The notes: generated from the sequence alone by a model not told the origin. A stretch of 64,000 nt of DNA from Salinisphaera sp. T31B1 (GCF_040361275.1 NZ_APNH01000001.1:1275001-1339000); one strand, 5' to 3'; counted from the stretch's first letter, positions 1 through 10,339 are shown. Translations and numbers: made by a program.

Positions 1-587
1 GCGGCCTGCCAGCGAAGCCGGCCGTCCCGATCCCGCCAGCTCAGCGAGGCCGGGTTCAGGTGGGCCCGGCCCCCGGGCAGCCGCGGCGAGCGGACATCGA
101 TATCGGCATCGTCGATTCTTGCCCGGGAAAGCACATCGCGCAATTGGGCGACGGCGTCCCAGTCCAGTGGTGGGTCGCCAGGGCGCGACCAGTGAACCAG
201 CCGCGGCCGGCCGTTGTCGTCCAGCCGTACGGCAAGCTTCGGGCTGTCGATGGCCAGGCCTTCGGGCAGGCGGCGGCCGGCGATCAGCGCGCGATAGCCG
301 AACTCCAGGCCCAGGTGTTCGGCCACCACGGCCGGCTGTTGCTGGCCGTGACGGGTCACGCTGACGTCGCGCAGCTGTAGTACCGGGCCACGCCAGCGCC
401 AGCGCAATTCGATCGCGCCGATTTCGATATCGGCATCGATACGGTTGCCGATGCGCTCGGCCAGCGCGTTGCGATAAGCGGGCACGAAATGATCGATCAG
501 GCGTACGCCACCGACCAGCAGGCCGGCCAGAATGACCACGCCGGCGAGCGTGATCACCAGTATGCGTTTGATCAGAAGGCGCGGCAT
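1..587 (-). CDS. YhdP-like AsmA-type envelope protein (N-terminal part, cut by window edge)
   Basis: The minus strand reads openly from an ATG at 587 to the window edge (195 codons, no stop). It begins MPRLLIKRILVITLAGV, a signal-anchor helix of about 25 residues. After it come motifs typical of the start of TIGR02099/YhdP proteins: a DADIEIGAIELRW stretch and an LRDVSVTRHG stretch. YhdP proteins are very large periplasm-spanning AsmA-like proteins linked to phospholipid transport to the outer membrane. The gene lies 92 bp downstream of rng on the same strand, the order seen in E. coli (rng-yhdP). Only the first sixth or so of a typical family member is visible, so the assignment rests on context and the N-terminus. 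Confidence 0.7.
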   Translation of the reverse strand, partial: MPRLLIKRILVITLAGVVILAGLLVGGVRLIDHFVPAYRNALAERIGNRIDADIEIGAIELRWRWRGPVLQLRDVSVTRHGQQQPAVVAEHLGLEFGYRALIAGRRLPEGLAIDSPKLAVRLDDNGRPRLVHWSRPGDPPLDWDAVAQLRDVLSRARIDDADIDVRSPRLPGGRAHLNPASLSWRDRDGRLRWQA

Positions 588-679
588 GACAGGGGCTTAC
601 GGCGTGGCGGCGGCATAGCGGAACCGGCCGGGCGCCCCATCGCGCGCGCCGCGCTTGTCCCGCGCGATGAGCTCACAGC

Positions 680-2179
680 TTACAGCACCACCAGATCGAA
701 CTGCTCGGGCGTATAGAGGGATTCGGCCTGTAGACGCACGCCCAGGCCCGTGTCGCGGCAGACCGCGTGAAAGGCCTCGGCCAGCTCGTCGAGCAGCAGG
801 CCGATGATGTCGGGAGCCGCCAGTATCAGCAGCTCGGTGGTGCCGTTGCTGCGCGCCAGCCGGGTCATTTCGCGGAACATGGCAAAGCAGACGGTTTCGC
901 CGGTCTTGATGAAGCCGCGCCCGGCACAGGCCTCGCAATCGGCACACATCAGGTGCTGTAGCGAATCCCGGGTGCGTTTTCGAGTGACCTCGACCAGGCC
1001 CAGCGGCGAGATCGCGCCGACGGTGGTCTTGGCCGGGTCGGCATCGAGCGCGGCGGTGAGGGCGGCGAGCACCTGCTGCTTGTGATCGGCATCGACCATG
1101 TCGATGAAGTCGATGACGATGATGCCGCCGAGGTTGCGCAGCCGCAGCTGGCGGGCCACCGTATGCGCGGCTTCGATATTGGTGCGCAGTACGGTCTGTT
1201 CGAGGCTGCGCGTGCCGACATAGCCGCCGGTATTCACGTCGACCGTGACCATGGCCTCGGTCTGTTCGATGATGAGGAATCCGCCCGAGCGCAACGGCAC
1301 CTTGGGCTGCAGGGCACGCTCGATGGCGTCCTCGACCCCGTACTGGGAGAACAGCGGCACGTCCTTGGTGTAGTGCACGGCGCGATCGGTGAATTCCGGC
1401 GCGAAACGCCGCGTGAAGTGCTGCATCTCGCGCCAGGCATCGGCGTCGTCGATGGCGATCGAGGCCACGTCGGGGGTCAGCAGGTCGCGCAGCATGCGAA
1501 TCGGCAACGGCAGATCACCATAGAGCAGCGTGCGCGGCGCCACCGTCCGGCTCTGGGCCTGGATGTCGTGCCAGACCGTGGCAAGAAACCGCATGTCGGC
1601 GGCCAGCGCATGATGCGGCGCGCCGTCGCCGACCGTGCGCACGATGAAGCCGCCGGTCAGACCGAGTTCGGCGCGCAACCCCGAGACGCATTCGGACAGC
1701 CGATGACGTTCGTCCTCGTTTTCGATACGCGCCGACACCCCGATCCGCGGCGTGTAGGGCATATAGACCAGAAAACGGGAAGGGATGGCCAGGTCGGTGG
1801 TCAGCCGCGCGCCCTTGGTACCCATGGCGTCCTTGGCCACCTGCACGAGTACTCGATCGCCCTGGGACAGGCGGTTCTGTATGCGGGGGGTGACTTCCTC
1901 GGTCTCGGCCGGGCGCTTGACCATGTCCGATATCTGCAGAAACGCGGCGCGTTCCAGACCGATCTCGATAAATGCTGCCTGCATGCCCGCCAGTACACGC
2001 TGAACCTCGCCCAGATAGATATTGCCGACCGTGCTGCCGGTGGCATCGCGCTGCATGTGGATTTCCTGCAGCACGCCGTTTTCCAGCTGCGCGGCGCGGG
2101 TCTCACCGACCGATACATTGACCAGGATCTCCACGCGCTGATCTTGCGGTGCTGCCACGGCCTCGTGCGTGGCACTCAT
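680..2179 (-). CDS. rng: Ribonuclease G
   Basis: RNase G is a 5'-end-sensing endoribonuclease that matures the 16S rRNA 5' end and cuts some mRNAs. The 499-residue product is close to the E. coli length (489). It shows an S1-like N-terminal region (NIYLGEVQRVLAGMQAAFIEIG), the catalytic aspartate motifs TVDVNTGGYVG and IIVIDFIDM, and the Zn-link cysteines in CADCEACAGRG. I chose the ATG at 2179 (MSATHEAV), preceded by GGGAG at nine bases; an in-frame ATG at 2254 would add 25 residues unlike the family. It sits between rlmH and the yhdP-like gene. The maf gene that often separates them in gammaproteobacteria is absent here. Confidence 0.93.
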   Translation of the reverse strand: MSATHEAVAAPQDQRVEILVNVSVGETRAAQLENGVLQEIHMQRDATGSTVGNIYLGEVQRVLAGMQAAFIEIGLERAAFLQISDMVKRPAETEEVTPRIQNRLSQGDRVLVQVAKDAMGTKGARLTTDLAIPSRFLVYMPYTPRIGVSARIENEDERHRLSECVSGLRAELGLTGGFIVRTVGDGAPHHALAADMRFLATVWHDIQAQSRTVAPRTLLYGDLPLPIRMLRDLLTPDVASIAIDDADAWREMQHFTRRFAPEFTDRAVHYTKDVPLFSQYGVEDAIERALQPKVPLRSGGFLIIEQTEAMVTVDVNTGGYVGTRSLEQTVLRTNIEAAHTVARQLRLRNLGGIIVIDFIDMVDADHKQQVLAALTAALDADPAKTTVGAISPLGLVEVTRKRTRDSLQHLMCADCEACAGRGFIKTGETVCFAMFREMTRLARSNGTTELLILAAPDIIGLLLDELAEAFHAVCRDTGLGVRLQAESLYTPEQFDLVVL

Positions 2180-2287
2180 GGGTGAGTGCTCCCGGGCGTG
2201 GAGCGCGTGGACGGATAGGAGATCATGATTCCGATTGTCCGTAGCCGCGCGCATGCCTGCAAGCGCCGCCTTCGCCCGGCCGGCCCC

Positions 2288-2755
2288 TCAGCCGCGATGA
2301 TAGGGGTGGCCGGTGAGAATGGTGTGGGCACGATAGAGTTGTTCGGCGAGCACCACGCGCACCAGCGGATGTGGCAGGGTCAGCGCCGACAGCGACCAGC
2401 GTCGTTCGGCACGTGCCAGGCTGTCCGGCCCCAGGCCATCGGGCCCGCCGACCAACAGCACACGGTCGCGGCCGTCGGCCAGCCAGGTGCGCATGTCGCC
2501 AGCCAACTGCTCGGTCGACCACGGCTTGCCGTCCACACTCAATGCGATCACCTGGCTGTCACCGGGAATGGCCGAGACCATGCGCTTGTCTTCATCGGCG
2601 ATCGCACGCGCGGTGTCTCCGGAGCGGCGCCCGCCCGGGGCGATCTCGACCAGTTCGAGCCGGCATTCGCGCGGCATGCGTCGGGCATAATCGTCGAAGC
2701 CCGTGGTCACCCAGCCGGGCATGCGTCGACCGACGGCCAGCAGACGGATACGCAT
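2288..2755 (-). CDS. rlmH: 23S rRNA (pseudouridine-1915-N3)-methyltransferase RlmH
   Basis: RlmH methylates pseudouridine 1915 in helix 69 of 23S rRNA in the assembled 70S ribosome. The 155 residues equal the E. coli length. The SPOUT-class knot is visible in the C-terminal half: the VLLVGGPDGLGP SAM-binding loop, then LSALTLPHPLVRVVLAEQLYRAHTILTGHPYHRG, whose HPYHRG end is diagnostic. It follows rsfS by 61 bp on the same strand, the usual pairing of these two ribosome-linked genes. Confidence 0.96.
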   Translation of the reverse strand: MRIRLLAVGRRMPGWVTTGFDDYARRMPRECRLELVEIAPGGRRSGDTARAIADEDKRMVSAIPGDSQVIALSVDGKPWSTEQLAGDMRTWLADGRDRVLLVGGPDGLGPDSLARAERRWSLSALTLPHPLVRVVLAEQLYRAHTILTGHPYHRG

Positions 2756-2816
2756 CTAGGGCCGTGGCTCGCCGGCATCCGGCAGGCCGCAGCCAGCCCG
2801 GTCGGCGTACATCCGG

Positions 2817-3209
2817 CTAGTGGGAGGTGGCGCTGTCGCCGGTGGCGACGTCCATGTCCCAGAGTTTTTCCAGCTGGAAATAGGCACGGGTGACCGGCTG
2901 CATGATGTGCACCATGACCCCGTTGAGGTCGATCAGCACCCACTCCGACTGGACCAGGCCTTCGACGCGCGGCTTGATACCGGCCTTTTTCGCGTGTTCG
3001 ATCACGGTCTCGCCCAGACGCTTGACATGACGGGCCGAGCGGCCGCTGCAGATCACCATGTGATCGGCGATCGTGGTCAGGGCAGAGACATCGAGCACCT
3101 TGACCGATTCACCCTTGAGCTCCTCGACCGCGTCGATGGCCAGCGCAAGCAGCGGATGGTCGCCATATTCGTGGGCAGGAACGGTCTCGGCAGTGTCTTG
3201 AACAGTCAT
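2817..3209 (-). CDS. rsfS: Ribosomal silencing factor RsfS
   Basis: RsfS binds L14 on the large subunit and blocks subunit joining under starvation. The 130-residue product has the DUF143 core: VKVLDVSALTTIADHMVICSG, then a SARHVKRLGE helix, then SEWVLIDLNGVMVHIM. Its ATG overlaps the nadD stop (ATGA, 3206-3209), so the two are translationally coupled. About 15 residues at the N-terminus are family-variable. Context nadD-rsfS-rlmH is conserved across many bacteria. Confidence 0.95.
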   Translation of the reverse strand: MTVQDTAETVPAHEYGDHPLLALAIDAVEELKGESVKVLDVSALTTIADHMVICSGRSARHVKRLGETVIEHAKKAGIKPRVEGLVQSEWVLIDLNGVMVHIMQPVTRAYFQLEKLWDMDVATGDSATSH

Positions 3210-3880
3210 TGATTCGCGGCCGTGGCCGGTTGGGGCTTGGAGGGCATGTAGACGCCTGCGTCCATGATGTCGTCGAGAACCGCCGTGGGCAAGAGGTAGC
3301 GCGGCGATTCTCCGGCGCCCAGCAGGTCGCGGATCCGGCTGGCCGAGATCGCCAGGGGCGGCGGGGCATAGCTGTAGATATGCCCGGACAGCTCGTCGTG
3401 CAGATGACGGACATCGTCAACTGCGCGCGAGGCCAGCGTTTTCTCGGCTTCTGGATGCAGCTCGGTCTGGATGTCCGGACGGTCGATGAGCACGATATGC
3501 GCGCTGTCGAACAGCCGTTCCCACTGATGCCACTTGGGCAGATGTGCGAACACGTCGCGCCCCATGATCAGGCAAAGCGGCGTGTCCGGCATCTCGGTGC
3601 GCATCGAGGCCAGCGTATCGACGGTATAGGACGGCCCGGAACGCAGCAGTTCGCGGTCGTCCAGCCGCAACCGCGGTTCGATGCTCACCGCGACCCGAAT
3701 CCACTTCGCGCGCTGGCCCGGCGAAGCGGTCGGCGCATTACGATGCGGCGGCCGGGCGCAGGGCACGAGCCGGACATGATCCATGCCCAGCGCGATCGCC
3801 ATTTCCATGGCAAGCCGCAAATGACCGTTGTGGACCGGGTCGAACGTGCCGCCCAGAACACCGACCGGTGCCTTGTTCAT
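3206..3880 (-). CDS. nadD: Nicotinate-mononucleotide adenylyltransferase
   Basis: NadD transfers AMP from ATP to nicotinate mononucleotide, giving deamido-NAD in NAD synthesis. The product (224 aa from the chosen start) opens with the nucleotidyltransferase motif GGTFDPVHNGH and ends with the matching ISASRIRDLLGAG segment (ISSTxIR-type). I chose the ATG at 3880 because GAGGG lies five bases upstream and the motif then sits at the expected distance from the N-terminus; a longer frame begins at 3934 inside the end of proA. The gene couples to rsfS through an ATGA overlap. Confidence 0.95.
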   Translation of the reverse strand: MNKAPVGVLGGTFDPVHNGHLRLAMEMAIALGMDHVRLVPCARPPHRNAPTASPGQRAKWIRVAVSIEPRLRLDDRELLRSGPSYTVDTLASMRTEMPDTPLCLIMGRDVFAHLPKWHQWERLFDSAHIVLIDRPDIQTELHPEAEKTLASRAVDDVRHLHDELSGHIYSYAPPPLAISASRIRDLLGAGESPRYLLPTAVLDDIMDAGVYMPSKPQPATAANQ

Positions 3881-3905
3881 AAATCCCTCGTTGGTCGTCT
3901 TGCGG

Positions 3906-5207
3906 CTAGCGTACGTGGCCGTCGCCGAAGACAACGTACTTGAGTGAGGTCAGCCCTTCCAGGCCGACTGGCCCACGCGCGTGCAGCTTGTCGGTCGAGA
4001 TACCGATCTCGGCGCCCAGGCCGTATTCGAAGCCGTCGGCAAAGCGGGTCGAGGCATTGACCATCACCGACGACGAATCCACCGCGCGCATGAACGCGCG
4101 CGCTGCGGTCACGCTTTCGGTCACGATCGCATCGGTATGGTGCGAGCCCCAGGTCTCGATGTGTTCAATGGCCTGATTCATGTCGTCGACGATACGCACC
4201 GCCAGGATCGGGCCCAGATATTCCTCGGCCCAATCCGCGTCGCTGGCCGGCTTGACCTTCGGCCCCAGCAGTTTGCGGGTGGCTTCGCAGCCGCGTAACT
4301 CCACGCCGGCCTGGGCGAAATCCTGCGACAGCGGCCCGAGCACCTTTTCGGCGATCGAGCGGGCGACCAGCAGCGTTTCCATGGTGTTGCAGGTGCCATA
4401 GCGCTGGGTCTTGGCGTTGACCGCGATCGCTACGGCCTTTTCGATATCGGCATCGTCGTGGACATACACATGACAGACGCCGTCCAGATGCTTTATCACG
4501 GGCATCTGCGCCTGCTCGGACACGAACTCGATCAAGCCCTTGCCGCCCCGCGGCACGATGACGTCCACGTATTCAGGCATGCGCAGCATCGCCCCGACCG
4601 CGGCCCGATCGGTGGTTTCGACGACTTGCACGGCATCGGCCGGCAGGCCGGCATCGGTCAGGCCGCGACTGATACAGGCCGCGATGGCCTGGTTGGAATG
4701 TGCGGCCTCCGAGCCGCCGCGCAGCAGGGCCGCATTGCCCGACTTCAGGCAGAGTGCGGCTGCGTCCGCGGTCACGTTCGGGCGTGACTCGTAGATGATG
4801 CCGATCACGCCCAGCGGTACGCGCATGCGCCCGACCTGAATACCCGATGGGCGGTAGTTCAGATCGGTGATGCCGCCGATCGGGTCGGCCAGGGCCGCGA
4901 CCTGGCGCAGGCCCTCGGCCATCTGCTCGATCCGCTGCTCGTTAAGTTCCAGGCGCTCCAGCAGGGCCCGATCGAGCCGATCACGGCCTTCGCGCAGATC
5001 ACGGGCGTTGGCCGACAGGATCGACTCGACGCTGGCGGTCAAGGCCTCGGCGATGGCGAACAGCGCGGCGTTCTTGTCGCCCGGCTCGGCGGCGGCCATC
5101 AGCCGGGCGGCGGCGCGGGCGCGCTTGCCCATCGCCTGCATGCGTGTCTGCAGCTGGCGATCGATACGGGTGTCCTGGCTGGTCTGGTCGCTTAGATTGG
5201 CGCTCAT
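3906..5207 (-). CDS. proA: Gamma-glutamyl phosphate reductase
   Basis: ProA reduces gamma-glutamyl phosphate to glutamate-5-semialdehyde, the second step of proline synthesis. The 433-residue protein has the ALDH-like fold: [35 protein letters not shown] for the NADPH domain, catalytic Cys273 in [13 protein letters not shown], and the C-terminal [14 protein letters not shown] segment. It lies 25 bp upstream of nadD and 10 bp downstream of holA, so it is probably cotranscribed with them. No proB is in the window. Proline matters for osmotic balance, which fits a halotolerant host, but nothing in the sequence ties this copy specifically to salt. Confidence 0.96.
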   Translation of the reverse strand: MSANLSDQTSQDTRIDRQLQTRMQAMGKRARAAARLMAAAEPGDKNAALFAIAEALTASVESILSANARDLREGRDRLDRALLERLELNEQRIEQMAEGLRQVAALADPIGGITDLNYRPSGIQVGRMRVPLGVIGIIYESRPNVTADAAALCLKSGNAALLRGGSEAAHSNQAIAACISRGLTDAGLPADAVQVVETTDRAAVGAMLRMPEYVDVIVPRGGKGLIEFVSEQAQMPVIKHLDGVCHVYVHDDADIEKAVAIAVNAKTQRYGTCNTMETLLVARSIAEKVLGPLSQDFAQAGVELRGCEATRKLLGPKVKPASDADWAEEYLGPILAVRIVDDMNQAIEHIETWGSHHTDAIVTESVTAARAFMRAVDSSSVMVNASTRFADGFEYGLGAEIGISTDKLHARGPVGLEGLTSLKYVVFGDGHVR

Positions 5208-5217
5208 GGGTCGTTGA

Positions 5218-6258
5218 TTACGGGCGATGGGTGGTGATCGAGGAGACCGGCAGATCGACGCCGGCCAGTCCGAGCGTCAATCTTACCAGTTCGTCCCAGG
5301 GCCGGCCGGGCCGGGCGCCCTTGTTGGCCTGATCCAGACGCGAGGCATCGCGCAGGAGAACGGCCAGACGGGCCGGGTCGGCCTGGGCGGCTGCCTGAGC
5401 GATCTGGCGTTTGCGTGCCGGCGGCATGAAGACCTTGCCGAGCATCGCATCGAGCCGGTTGGCGCGCGCGGCGAGTGCGGCCTGATAGACCAGGCGGACC
5501 TCGCGTACCAGCGCCCAGGTGATGGGAACCGCGTCCACGCCCTCGGCGCGCAGGCGAGACAAGCTGTGCAGCGCGCCGGCCCGGTCGCCGGCCAGCGCCT
5601 TGGCCGGCAGGTCGAAGATATCGAACCGGGCATGGTCGCTGGCGGCCGCCGCGATCTCGGCGCTGCCGATGGGCGTATCGGCATGCAGCAGTGCGAGCCG
5701 GTCGATCTCCTGGGCGGCGGCCAGCAGATTGCCTTCGGTATGTTCGGCCAGCAGGGCCACGGCATCGGCGTCCATGCGCAGGCCATGCCCGGCCGCTCGT
5801 TTTTCGATCCACTGCGCCATGCGCGCGGCCGGCAGCGGCCAGGCGTACATGACCACGCCGGCCTTGGCGATGGCCTTGTACCAGGCGCTTTTGCGGGCAC
5901 TGGCGGCCAGCGGGGTGGCGATGACGATCAGCAGGGTGCTGTCGGGGGCGTTCTTCGCGTACTCGATGAGTGCGGCGCTGCCGGGCTTGCCGGGGCCCTT
6001 GTCGGTGAGATGCAGCTCGAGGATGCGCTTGTCCGAAAACAACGACAGGCTGGCCCCGGCACTGGCCAGTTGGCCCCAGTCGAAGCCGGCTTCGGCATGC
6101 AGCACTTCACGCTCGTCGTAGCCCTGGCTGCGTGCGGCTGCACGCAGTGCATCGGCCGCTTCGAGCACCTGCAGCGGCTCGTCTCCGGCCAGCAGATAGC
6201 ACCGGGCCAGCGGCTGTGTTTCGAGCTGGCGCGGGAACTGGTCGGCACGGACATCCAT
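5218..6258 (-). CDS. holA: DNA polymerase III delta subunit
   Basis: HolA is the clamp-opening subunit of the DNA polymerase III clamp loader. The 346-residue product matches the family length and pattern: [12 protein letters not shown] start, [20 protein letters not shown], the [20 protein letters not shown] segment, and the C-terminal collar domain with [23 protein letters not shown]. Homologues usually follow lptE and leuS; here the upstream neighbour on the same strand is speD, with a 147-bp gap, so the lptE linkage is broken. Confidence 0.92.
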   Translation of the reverse strand: MDVRADQFPRQLETQPLARCYLLAGDEPLQVLEAADALRAAARSQGYDEREVLHAEAGFDWGQLASAGASLSLFSDKRILELHLTDKGPGKPGSAALIEYAKNAPDSTLLIVIATPLAASARKSAWYKAIAKAGVVMYAWPLPAARMAQWIEKRAAGHGLRMDADAVALLAEHTEGNLLAAAQEIDRLALLHADTPIGSAEIAAAASDHARFDIFDLPAKALAGDRAGALHSLSRLRAEGVDAVPITWALVREVRLVYQAALAARANRLDAMLGKVFMPPARKRQIAQAAAQADPARLAVLLRDASRLDQANKGARPGRPWDELVRLTLGLAGVDLPVSSITTHRP

Positions 6259-6405
6259 CGCGAAAACCTCGAATCGATCGTGGCGCTTGCAGCGCGGGGC
6301 GGATTCCGGTCGGGCGCGCCATGCAGGCGCGCTCGTAGTAGCGACCGGCCATCATCGTCGGGCAGGCGCCCGCCTGCAAATTCGCGTGCGGTCGGTCGGG
6401 GCTGG

Positions 6406-7173
6406 CTATTCGGCAGGGAAGTTCCGGCCGTAGAAGATCTCCATGACCTCGCCTTCGATACGCTCGGTCAGCTCGGCGGCCTCGTCATCGGATAGATCGG
6501 CCGCACGCTCGGCAAACAGATAGTCATCCAGCGAAAGCTCGGTCAAGCGCATCTTGGTATGGAAGATGCGCTCGGAGAGCACGTTCACGTCGACCATCTG
6601 ATAGCGGTTGCAGATGTCTTCGGGAATGTAGTCCTGAATCGAGTTGATCTCGTGATCGATGAAGTGCTTGACCCCGTCGACGTCACGGGTGAACCCCCGC
6701 ACGCGGTAATCCATCGAGACCACGTCCGATTCGAAGCTGCGGATCAGATGGTCCAGTGCCTTGAGTGGCGAAATCAGCCCGCAGGTCGAGACATCGATAT
6801 CGGCCCGAAAGGTCGAGATGCCGTTATCCGGGTGAAACTCCGGATAGGTGTGGACGGTGATATGGCTCTTGTCCAGATGGCCGACCACGGCATCCGGCGT
6901 CGGCCCGTCGTAGGCGGCTTCCTCGGCGATCAGAATGGTCACGCTCGCGCCCTCGGGCTCGTAGTCCTGGCGGGCGACGTTGAGAATGTGTGCACCGATT
7001 ATGTCGGAGACCTCGGTGAGGATCTGGGTCAGACGATCGGCGTTGAAGACCTCGTCGAGATAGGCCACATAGGCTTTCTTCTGCGCCTGGGTTCGGGCAT
7101 AGCAGATGTCGTAGATATTGAACGACAACGACTTGGTCAGGTTGTTGAAGCCGTGCAGGCGCAGTTTATCCAT
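6406..7173 (-). CDS. speD: S-adenosylmethionine decarboxylase proenzyme
   Basis: SpeD makes decarboxylated SAM, the aminopropyl donor for spermidine. The 255-residue product belongs to the E. coli-type class: the autocleavage site is [11 protein letters not shown] with Ser103 as the future pyruvoyl residue, and Cys131 in [14 protein letters not shown] matches the catalytic cysteine, both offset by nine from the E. coli numbering. It is followed by holA and preceded by an OsmC-family gene. speE is not in the window, so the partner aminopropyltransferase must be elsewhere. Confidence 0.95.
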   Translation of the reverse strand: MDKLRLHGFNNLTKSLSFNIYDICYARTQAQKKAYVAYLDEVFNADRLTQILTEVSDIIGAHILNVARQDYEPEGASVTILIAEEAAYDGPTPDAVVGHLDKSHITVHTYPEFHPDNGISTFRADIDVSTCGLISPLKALDHLIRSFESDVVSMDYRVRGFTRDVDGVKHFIDHEINSIQDYIPEDICNRYQMVDVNVLSERIFHTKMRLTELSLDDYLFAERAADLSDDEAAELTERIEGEVMEIFYGRNFPAE

Positions 7174-7254
7174 GGTCTTGTCCGCTCAGCGGCCGGTCAA
7201 AGCGCGCAGTATCCGCGCCACGACGTTCACGTCAAGCACGCGCGCGCGGCGCGT

Positions 7255-7665
7255 TCACTCGATGATGTAGTCGTGGGTTATGTTCACGCTCGCGGCCAGC
7301 ATGATCGAGGCCGAGCAATACTTCTCGGCCGACAGCTGTACCGCCCGCGCGACGTGTTTGTCGTTGAGTTCGCGTCCGGATACCACGAATCGCAAGTGGA
7401 TGTCGGTAAACACCTTGGGATCGGTGGTCGCACGCGTGCCGTCGACCTCGATCCGGCAGTGGGTCACGTCCTGGCGCGATTTTTTCAGGATATGCATGAC
7501 GTCCATGGCGCTACAGCCACCCACGCCGAGCAGGATCATCTCCATGGGGCGGAAGCCGGCGTTCTCGCCGCCGATGTCGGGCGGGCCGTCGATCGTGATC
7601 TGGTGGCCGCTGTCGGCGGTGCCGGAGAACTGCAGCTGGCCCTGCCAGTCGATGGTCGCTTTCAT
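7255..7665 (-). CDS. OsmC/YhfA-family protein
   Basis: A 136-residue OsmC-fold protein. OsmC/Ohr proteins are thiol peroxidases acting through two cysteines; here they are Cys51 in LLGVGGCSAMDV and Cys117 in LSAEKYCSASIML. The GFRPMEMILLGVGGCSAMD pattern points to the YhfA branch, whose role is not settled, rather than Ohr. It lies 81 bp upstream of speD on the same strand, an association also known from pseudomonads. The preceding gene is insulated by an intrinsic terminator at 7728-7756, so transcription probably begins within the 62 bp before the ATG. Confidence 0.85.
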   Translation of the reverse strand: MKATIDWQGQLQFSGTADSGHQITIDGPPDIGGENAGFRPMEMILLGVGGCSAMDVMHILKKSRQDVTHCRIEVDGTRATTDPKVFTDIHLRFVVSGRELNDKHVARAVQLSAEKYCSASIMLAASVNITHDYIIE

Positions 7666-7727
7666 GCGTGCTTCCTTGTACTTGCTCGCTCGAATGGTTG
7701 TGTCGATAGATGGGGCAGGCGAGCGAT

Positions 7728-7756
7728 AAAAAAAGAGGCGCGGTTGCCCGCGCCTC
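7728..7756 (-). terminator. Intrinsic terminator of the TSP3 lipoprotein gene
   Basis: Read on the minus strand: a perfect 9-bp stem GAGGCGCGG/CCGCGCCTC (7735-7743 with 7748-7756), a four-base loop, then seven T residues (7734 back to 7728). It lies 54 bp past the stop of the lipoprotein gene that ends at 7811 and separates it from the OsmC-speD genes. Confidence 0.9.
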
Positions 7757-7810
7757 GTTCGTTTGGTGGCTGGAGTCGGCCGGCATCCGGAGATGCCGGC
7801 CGTTCCGGGG

Positions 7811-10048
7811 CTAGCCGCTCAGCCCGCCCAGCAGACCACCGCCGCCCAGCAGGCCGCCCAGCAGGCCGTCGAGCCGACCCTGCAGTGTGGCCAGAGCGCT
7901 TTCCAGCGGCATGTCGCTGTCGCCGTCCAGACTCAGCCCGCTCAGGGCGCCGGTCAGCTGGTCGATCGCGTCGTTGATCTGAGCCGTGCCGCTGTCGCCG
8001 TCGAGGTTGACGCCTTCCAGCGCTGCGGTCAGCTGATCGACCGTGTCGCCCAACGGTGCCGGCAGCTCGGCCGTGCCGTTGCTCGCCAGATCCGTCAGCG
8101 TGCTGTTGAGGCTCATCACCGCACTCTTGAGCACGTCCGGGTCGACACTGTCACCGCTGCCCACGTTCAGCGCATCGGTGACCTGCATGACGGCACTGGT
8201 CAAGGCCGCCGTCGGATCGGCTTCACCGCCGCCCAGGAGGCCGCTCAACGTGCTTTCCAGCGTCGTCTGCAGCTGGGCCAGACCGTCGGTGAGCGGGTTG
8301 TCGCCGGCATCACCCGGGTCGAAATCGCTCAGCGCATTGGTCAGCTGCTGGACGACGTTCTGCAGCGCAGCCGCCGGATCGCCGTCACCGCTGCCCAGAT
8401 CCAGGCCCTTGAGCGTGCCCTGGAGCTGGTCGAGCGCCATGCTCAGCGGCGCGGACAGCATGTCGTCCTCGCTCGGGTCGAGCTGGGCCAGCGCGCCGGT
8501 CAGCTGGCTGACCGCCGACTGCAGCGCATCGCTGCCATCGCCCTCGGACAGGCCCGACAGCGAATCCTGCAGCTGGGTCAGCGCGTTGGTCACCGCTGTC
8601 TGCGGATCGGTGCTGCCGTCGAGCAGTCCGGTCAGCGTGCCCTGGAGCTGGGTCAGCGCCATGCTCAGCGGGTTGTCGTCCAGCTCACCGGGCGTCAGGC
8701 CCGCCAGAGCGTCCTGGAGCGCGGTAACGAGCTGGTCGGGCGAGGGCGTTTCACCGCCGTCATCCGGCACGAACCCGGTCAACGCCATCTGCAGATTGGT
8801 CAGCAGCATGTTGACGTTGGCCGACAGGTCGGTGTTGCCGCCACTCGGGTCGAGCTGCTCGAGCGCGTCGATCAGCTGTTCCACGGTGGTGTTGACCGCA
8901 TCCGAAACCGGGTTGTCGTTACCCAGACCGGTCAGCAGGTCGGTCAGCTGGGTCAGGCCGTCGGTGACCGCATCGGCCGCACCGTTCATGCCGTCGTCGC
9001 CGCCATCACCCATGTCCGGAACCGTACCGTTCTGTACACAGGCGGAGTACACGTCGAGATTCGACAGGGCATTGACCGCGCCGTTGAGCCGCAGACGGAT
9101 CGAGTCGAACTCGTCGGGTGCGGTGACCAGCAGCAGCTGGCGGCTGTTGTCGCCCAGCAGCCCGAGCAGGTCGAGGCTGAGCACGCCCGTGTCACCGGAG
9201 TTGGCGACTTCTTCGCCGTCGTTGAACAGCGTGACGTCGAGGTTGCGCACGACGTCGAGGCTGAGCAGCGCGTCCGGCTGCGAGACCACGAAGCCCACGC
9301 GGCGGTTGCCGCTGAAGCTCTGTGAGCCGCTGGTGACGGTGATGAAGCTGGCACCGCCGAGTGCGCCCACGGTCGTGTTCATGCGTGCGGCGTTGTCGAG
9401 GTTGTCGTCGATGACGTTGTCGTCGTTCTGCACGCCACAGAGCACACACACGCCCGACGAACCACTCTCGATGTTGACGTCGCTGCCGCCATCGGCATTG
9501 GCCAGCGGCATGTAGGGCGAATCGTCGCCGAAGCTGCACGCGGTCGCCGGTACGTCGTCGTCGGGATCACACACATCGCCCACACCGTCGCCGTCGGTAT
9601 CCATCTGGTCCGGGTTCGGCGTGGTCGGGCAGTTGTCGTCGTCGTCGGGCACGCCGTCGTTGTCGGCGTCGTCGTCGCCGTTGCCCATGTCGTCGTCACA
9701 GGCATCGCCGATTCCGTCGCCGTCACTGTCGGCCTGATCGGGGTTGGCGACCATCGGGCAGTTGTCGACGTCGTCGGCGATATCGTCATCGTCCTGGTCG
9801 TTGTCGCAGACATCGCCGATGCCGTCGCCGTCCGCATCCGCCTGGTCCGTATTGGCAGTGGTCGGACAGTTGTCCTCGTCGTCCGGCACGTCGTCGTTGT
9901 CCTGATCGTCCTGCATGCCGGGCGTATCGTCGTTGCCGCCGTTGCCGTTGTCGCCGCCCGGAAGCGTGACGTCCTTGTCACCGCTGCAGCCGCCCAGCAT
10001 CAGCACAAGGCTGAGCAGGCAGACCGCCCAAATACTCTGTCCCCTCAT
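7811..10048 (-). CDS. Large lipoprotein with thrombospondin type 3 repeats and a helical repeat tail
   Basis: A 745-residue predicted lipoprotein: signal peptide with lipobox LGGC (Cys21), an acidic Asp/Asn-rich linker, then three thrombospondin type 3 Ca-binding units (about residues 45-165) each of the form DNCP...PDQxDxDGDGIGDxCD. A middle domain (about 170-345) with a [19 protein letters not shown] motif and paired cysteines resembles a module seen in secreted proteins of other phyla. Residues 370-745 are about ten degenerate 30-45 residue repeats around LxxALxQLQxxLxGL, ending in [17 protein letters not shown]. Probably an outer-membrane or extracellular Ca-dependent surface protein; the function is unknown. 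It stands alone with its own terminator. Confidence 0.75.
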   Translation of the reverse strand: MRGQSIWAVCLLSLVLMLGGCSGDKDVTLPGGDNGNGGNDDTPGMQDDQDNDDVPDDEDNCPTTANTDQADADGDGIGDVCDNDQDDDDIADDVDNCPMVANPDQADSDGDGIGDACDDDMGNGDDDADNDGVPDDDDNCPTTPNPDQMDTDGDGVGDVCDPDDDVPATACSFGDDSPYMPLANADGGSDVNIESGSSGVCVLCGVQNDDNVIDDNLDNAARMNTTVGALGGASFITVTSGSQSFSGNRRVGFVVSQPDALLSLDVVRNLDVTLFNDGEEVANSGDTGVLSLDLLGLLGDNSRQLLLVTAPDEFDSIRLRLNGAVNALSNLDVYSACVQNGTVPDMGDGGDDGMNGAADAVTDGLTQLTDLLTGLGNDNPVSDAVNTTVEQLIDALEQLDPSGGNTDLSANVNMLLTNLQMALTGFVPDDGGETPSPDQLVTALQDALAGLTPGELDDNPLSMALTQLQGTLTGLLDGSTDPQTAVTNALTQLQDSLSGLSEGDGSDALQSAVSQLTGALAQLDPSEDDMLSAPLSMALDQLQGTLKGLDLGSGDGDPAAALQNVVQQLTNALSDFDPGDAGDNPLTDGLAQLQTTLESTLSGLLGGGEADPTAALTSAVMQVTDALNVGSGDSVDPDVLKSAVMSLNSTLTDLASNGTAELPAPLGDTVDQLTAALEGVNLDGDSGTAQINDAIDQLTGALSGLSLDGDSDMPLESALATLQGRLDGLLGGLLGGGGLLGGLSG

Positions 10049-10119
10049 GATCGTGTCTCCCTAGGTGTAGTGATGGCCGACGCCGTGGACCCGCCCGGCC
10101 ATGCGCCGATCAGAGCACC

Positions 10120-10140
10120 AAGTGACGTTTACTGTCACTT
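10120..10140. promoter_or_regulatory. Inverted repeat AAGTGAC-N7-GTCACTT, candidate operator
   Basis: AAGTGAC (10120-10126) and GTCACTT (10134-10140) are perfect inverse copies around GTTTACT. It lies 72 bp upstream of the lipoprotein start codon (10048), in the right place for a regulator site or a leader hairpin. No regulator is assigned. Confidence 0.4.
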
Positions 10141-10174
10141 GCCCGTTGCAAACGATTCGATCGTCTGTTGGAGC

Positions 10175-10188
10175 TTTGCACGTGCAAA
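10175..10188. promoter_or_regulatory. Perfect 14-bp palindrome TTTGCACGTGCAAA
   Basis: TTTGCACGTGCAAA is self-complementary over all 14 bases and sits 127 bp upstream of the lipoprotein start in AT-rich sequence. The shape resembles LacI- or GntR-type operators, but no regulator gene is adjacent. Confidence 0.4.
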
Positions 10189-10339
10189 AGTTGCAGGACA
10201 AAACTCAAAGGAAACAGTATTTTAATGAATTGGAAAAGAAATCCTTCGCCAAGCGACTGAGCGGTAAAGAGGAATTCGGGATACCGTCGGCAGCCGCGGA
10301 CTGGCGGATGGCGACTGTCGTGTGGTTTATCGAAGGGCG

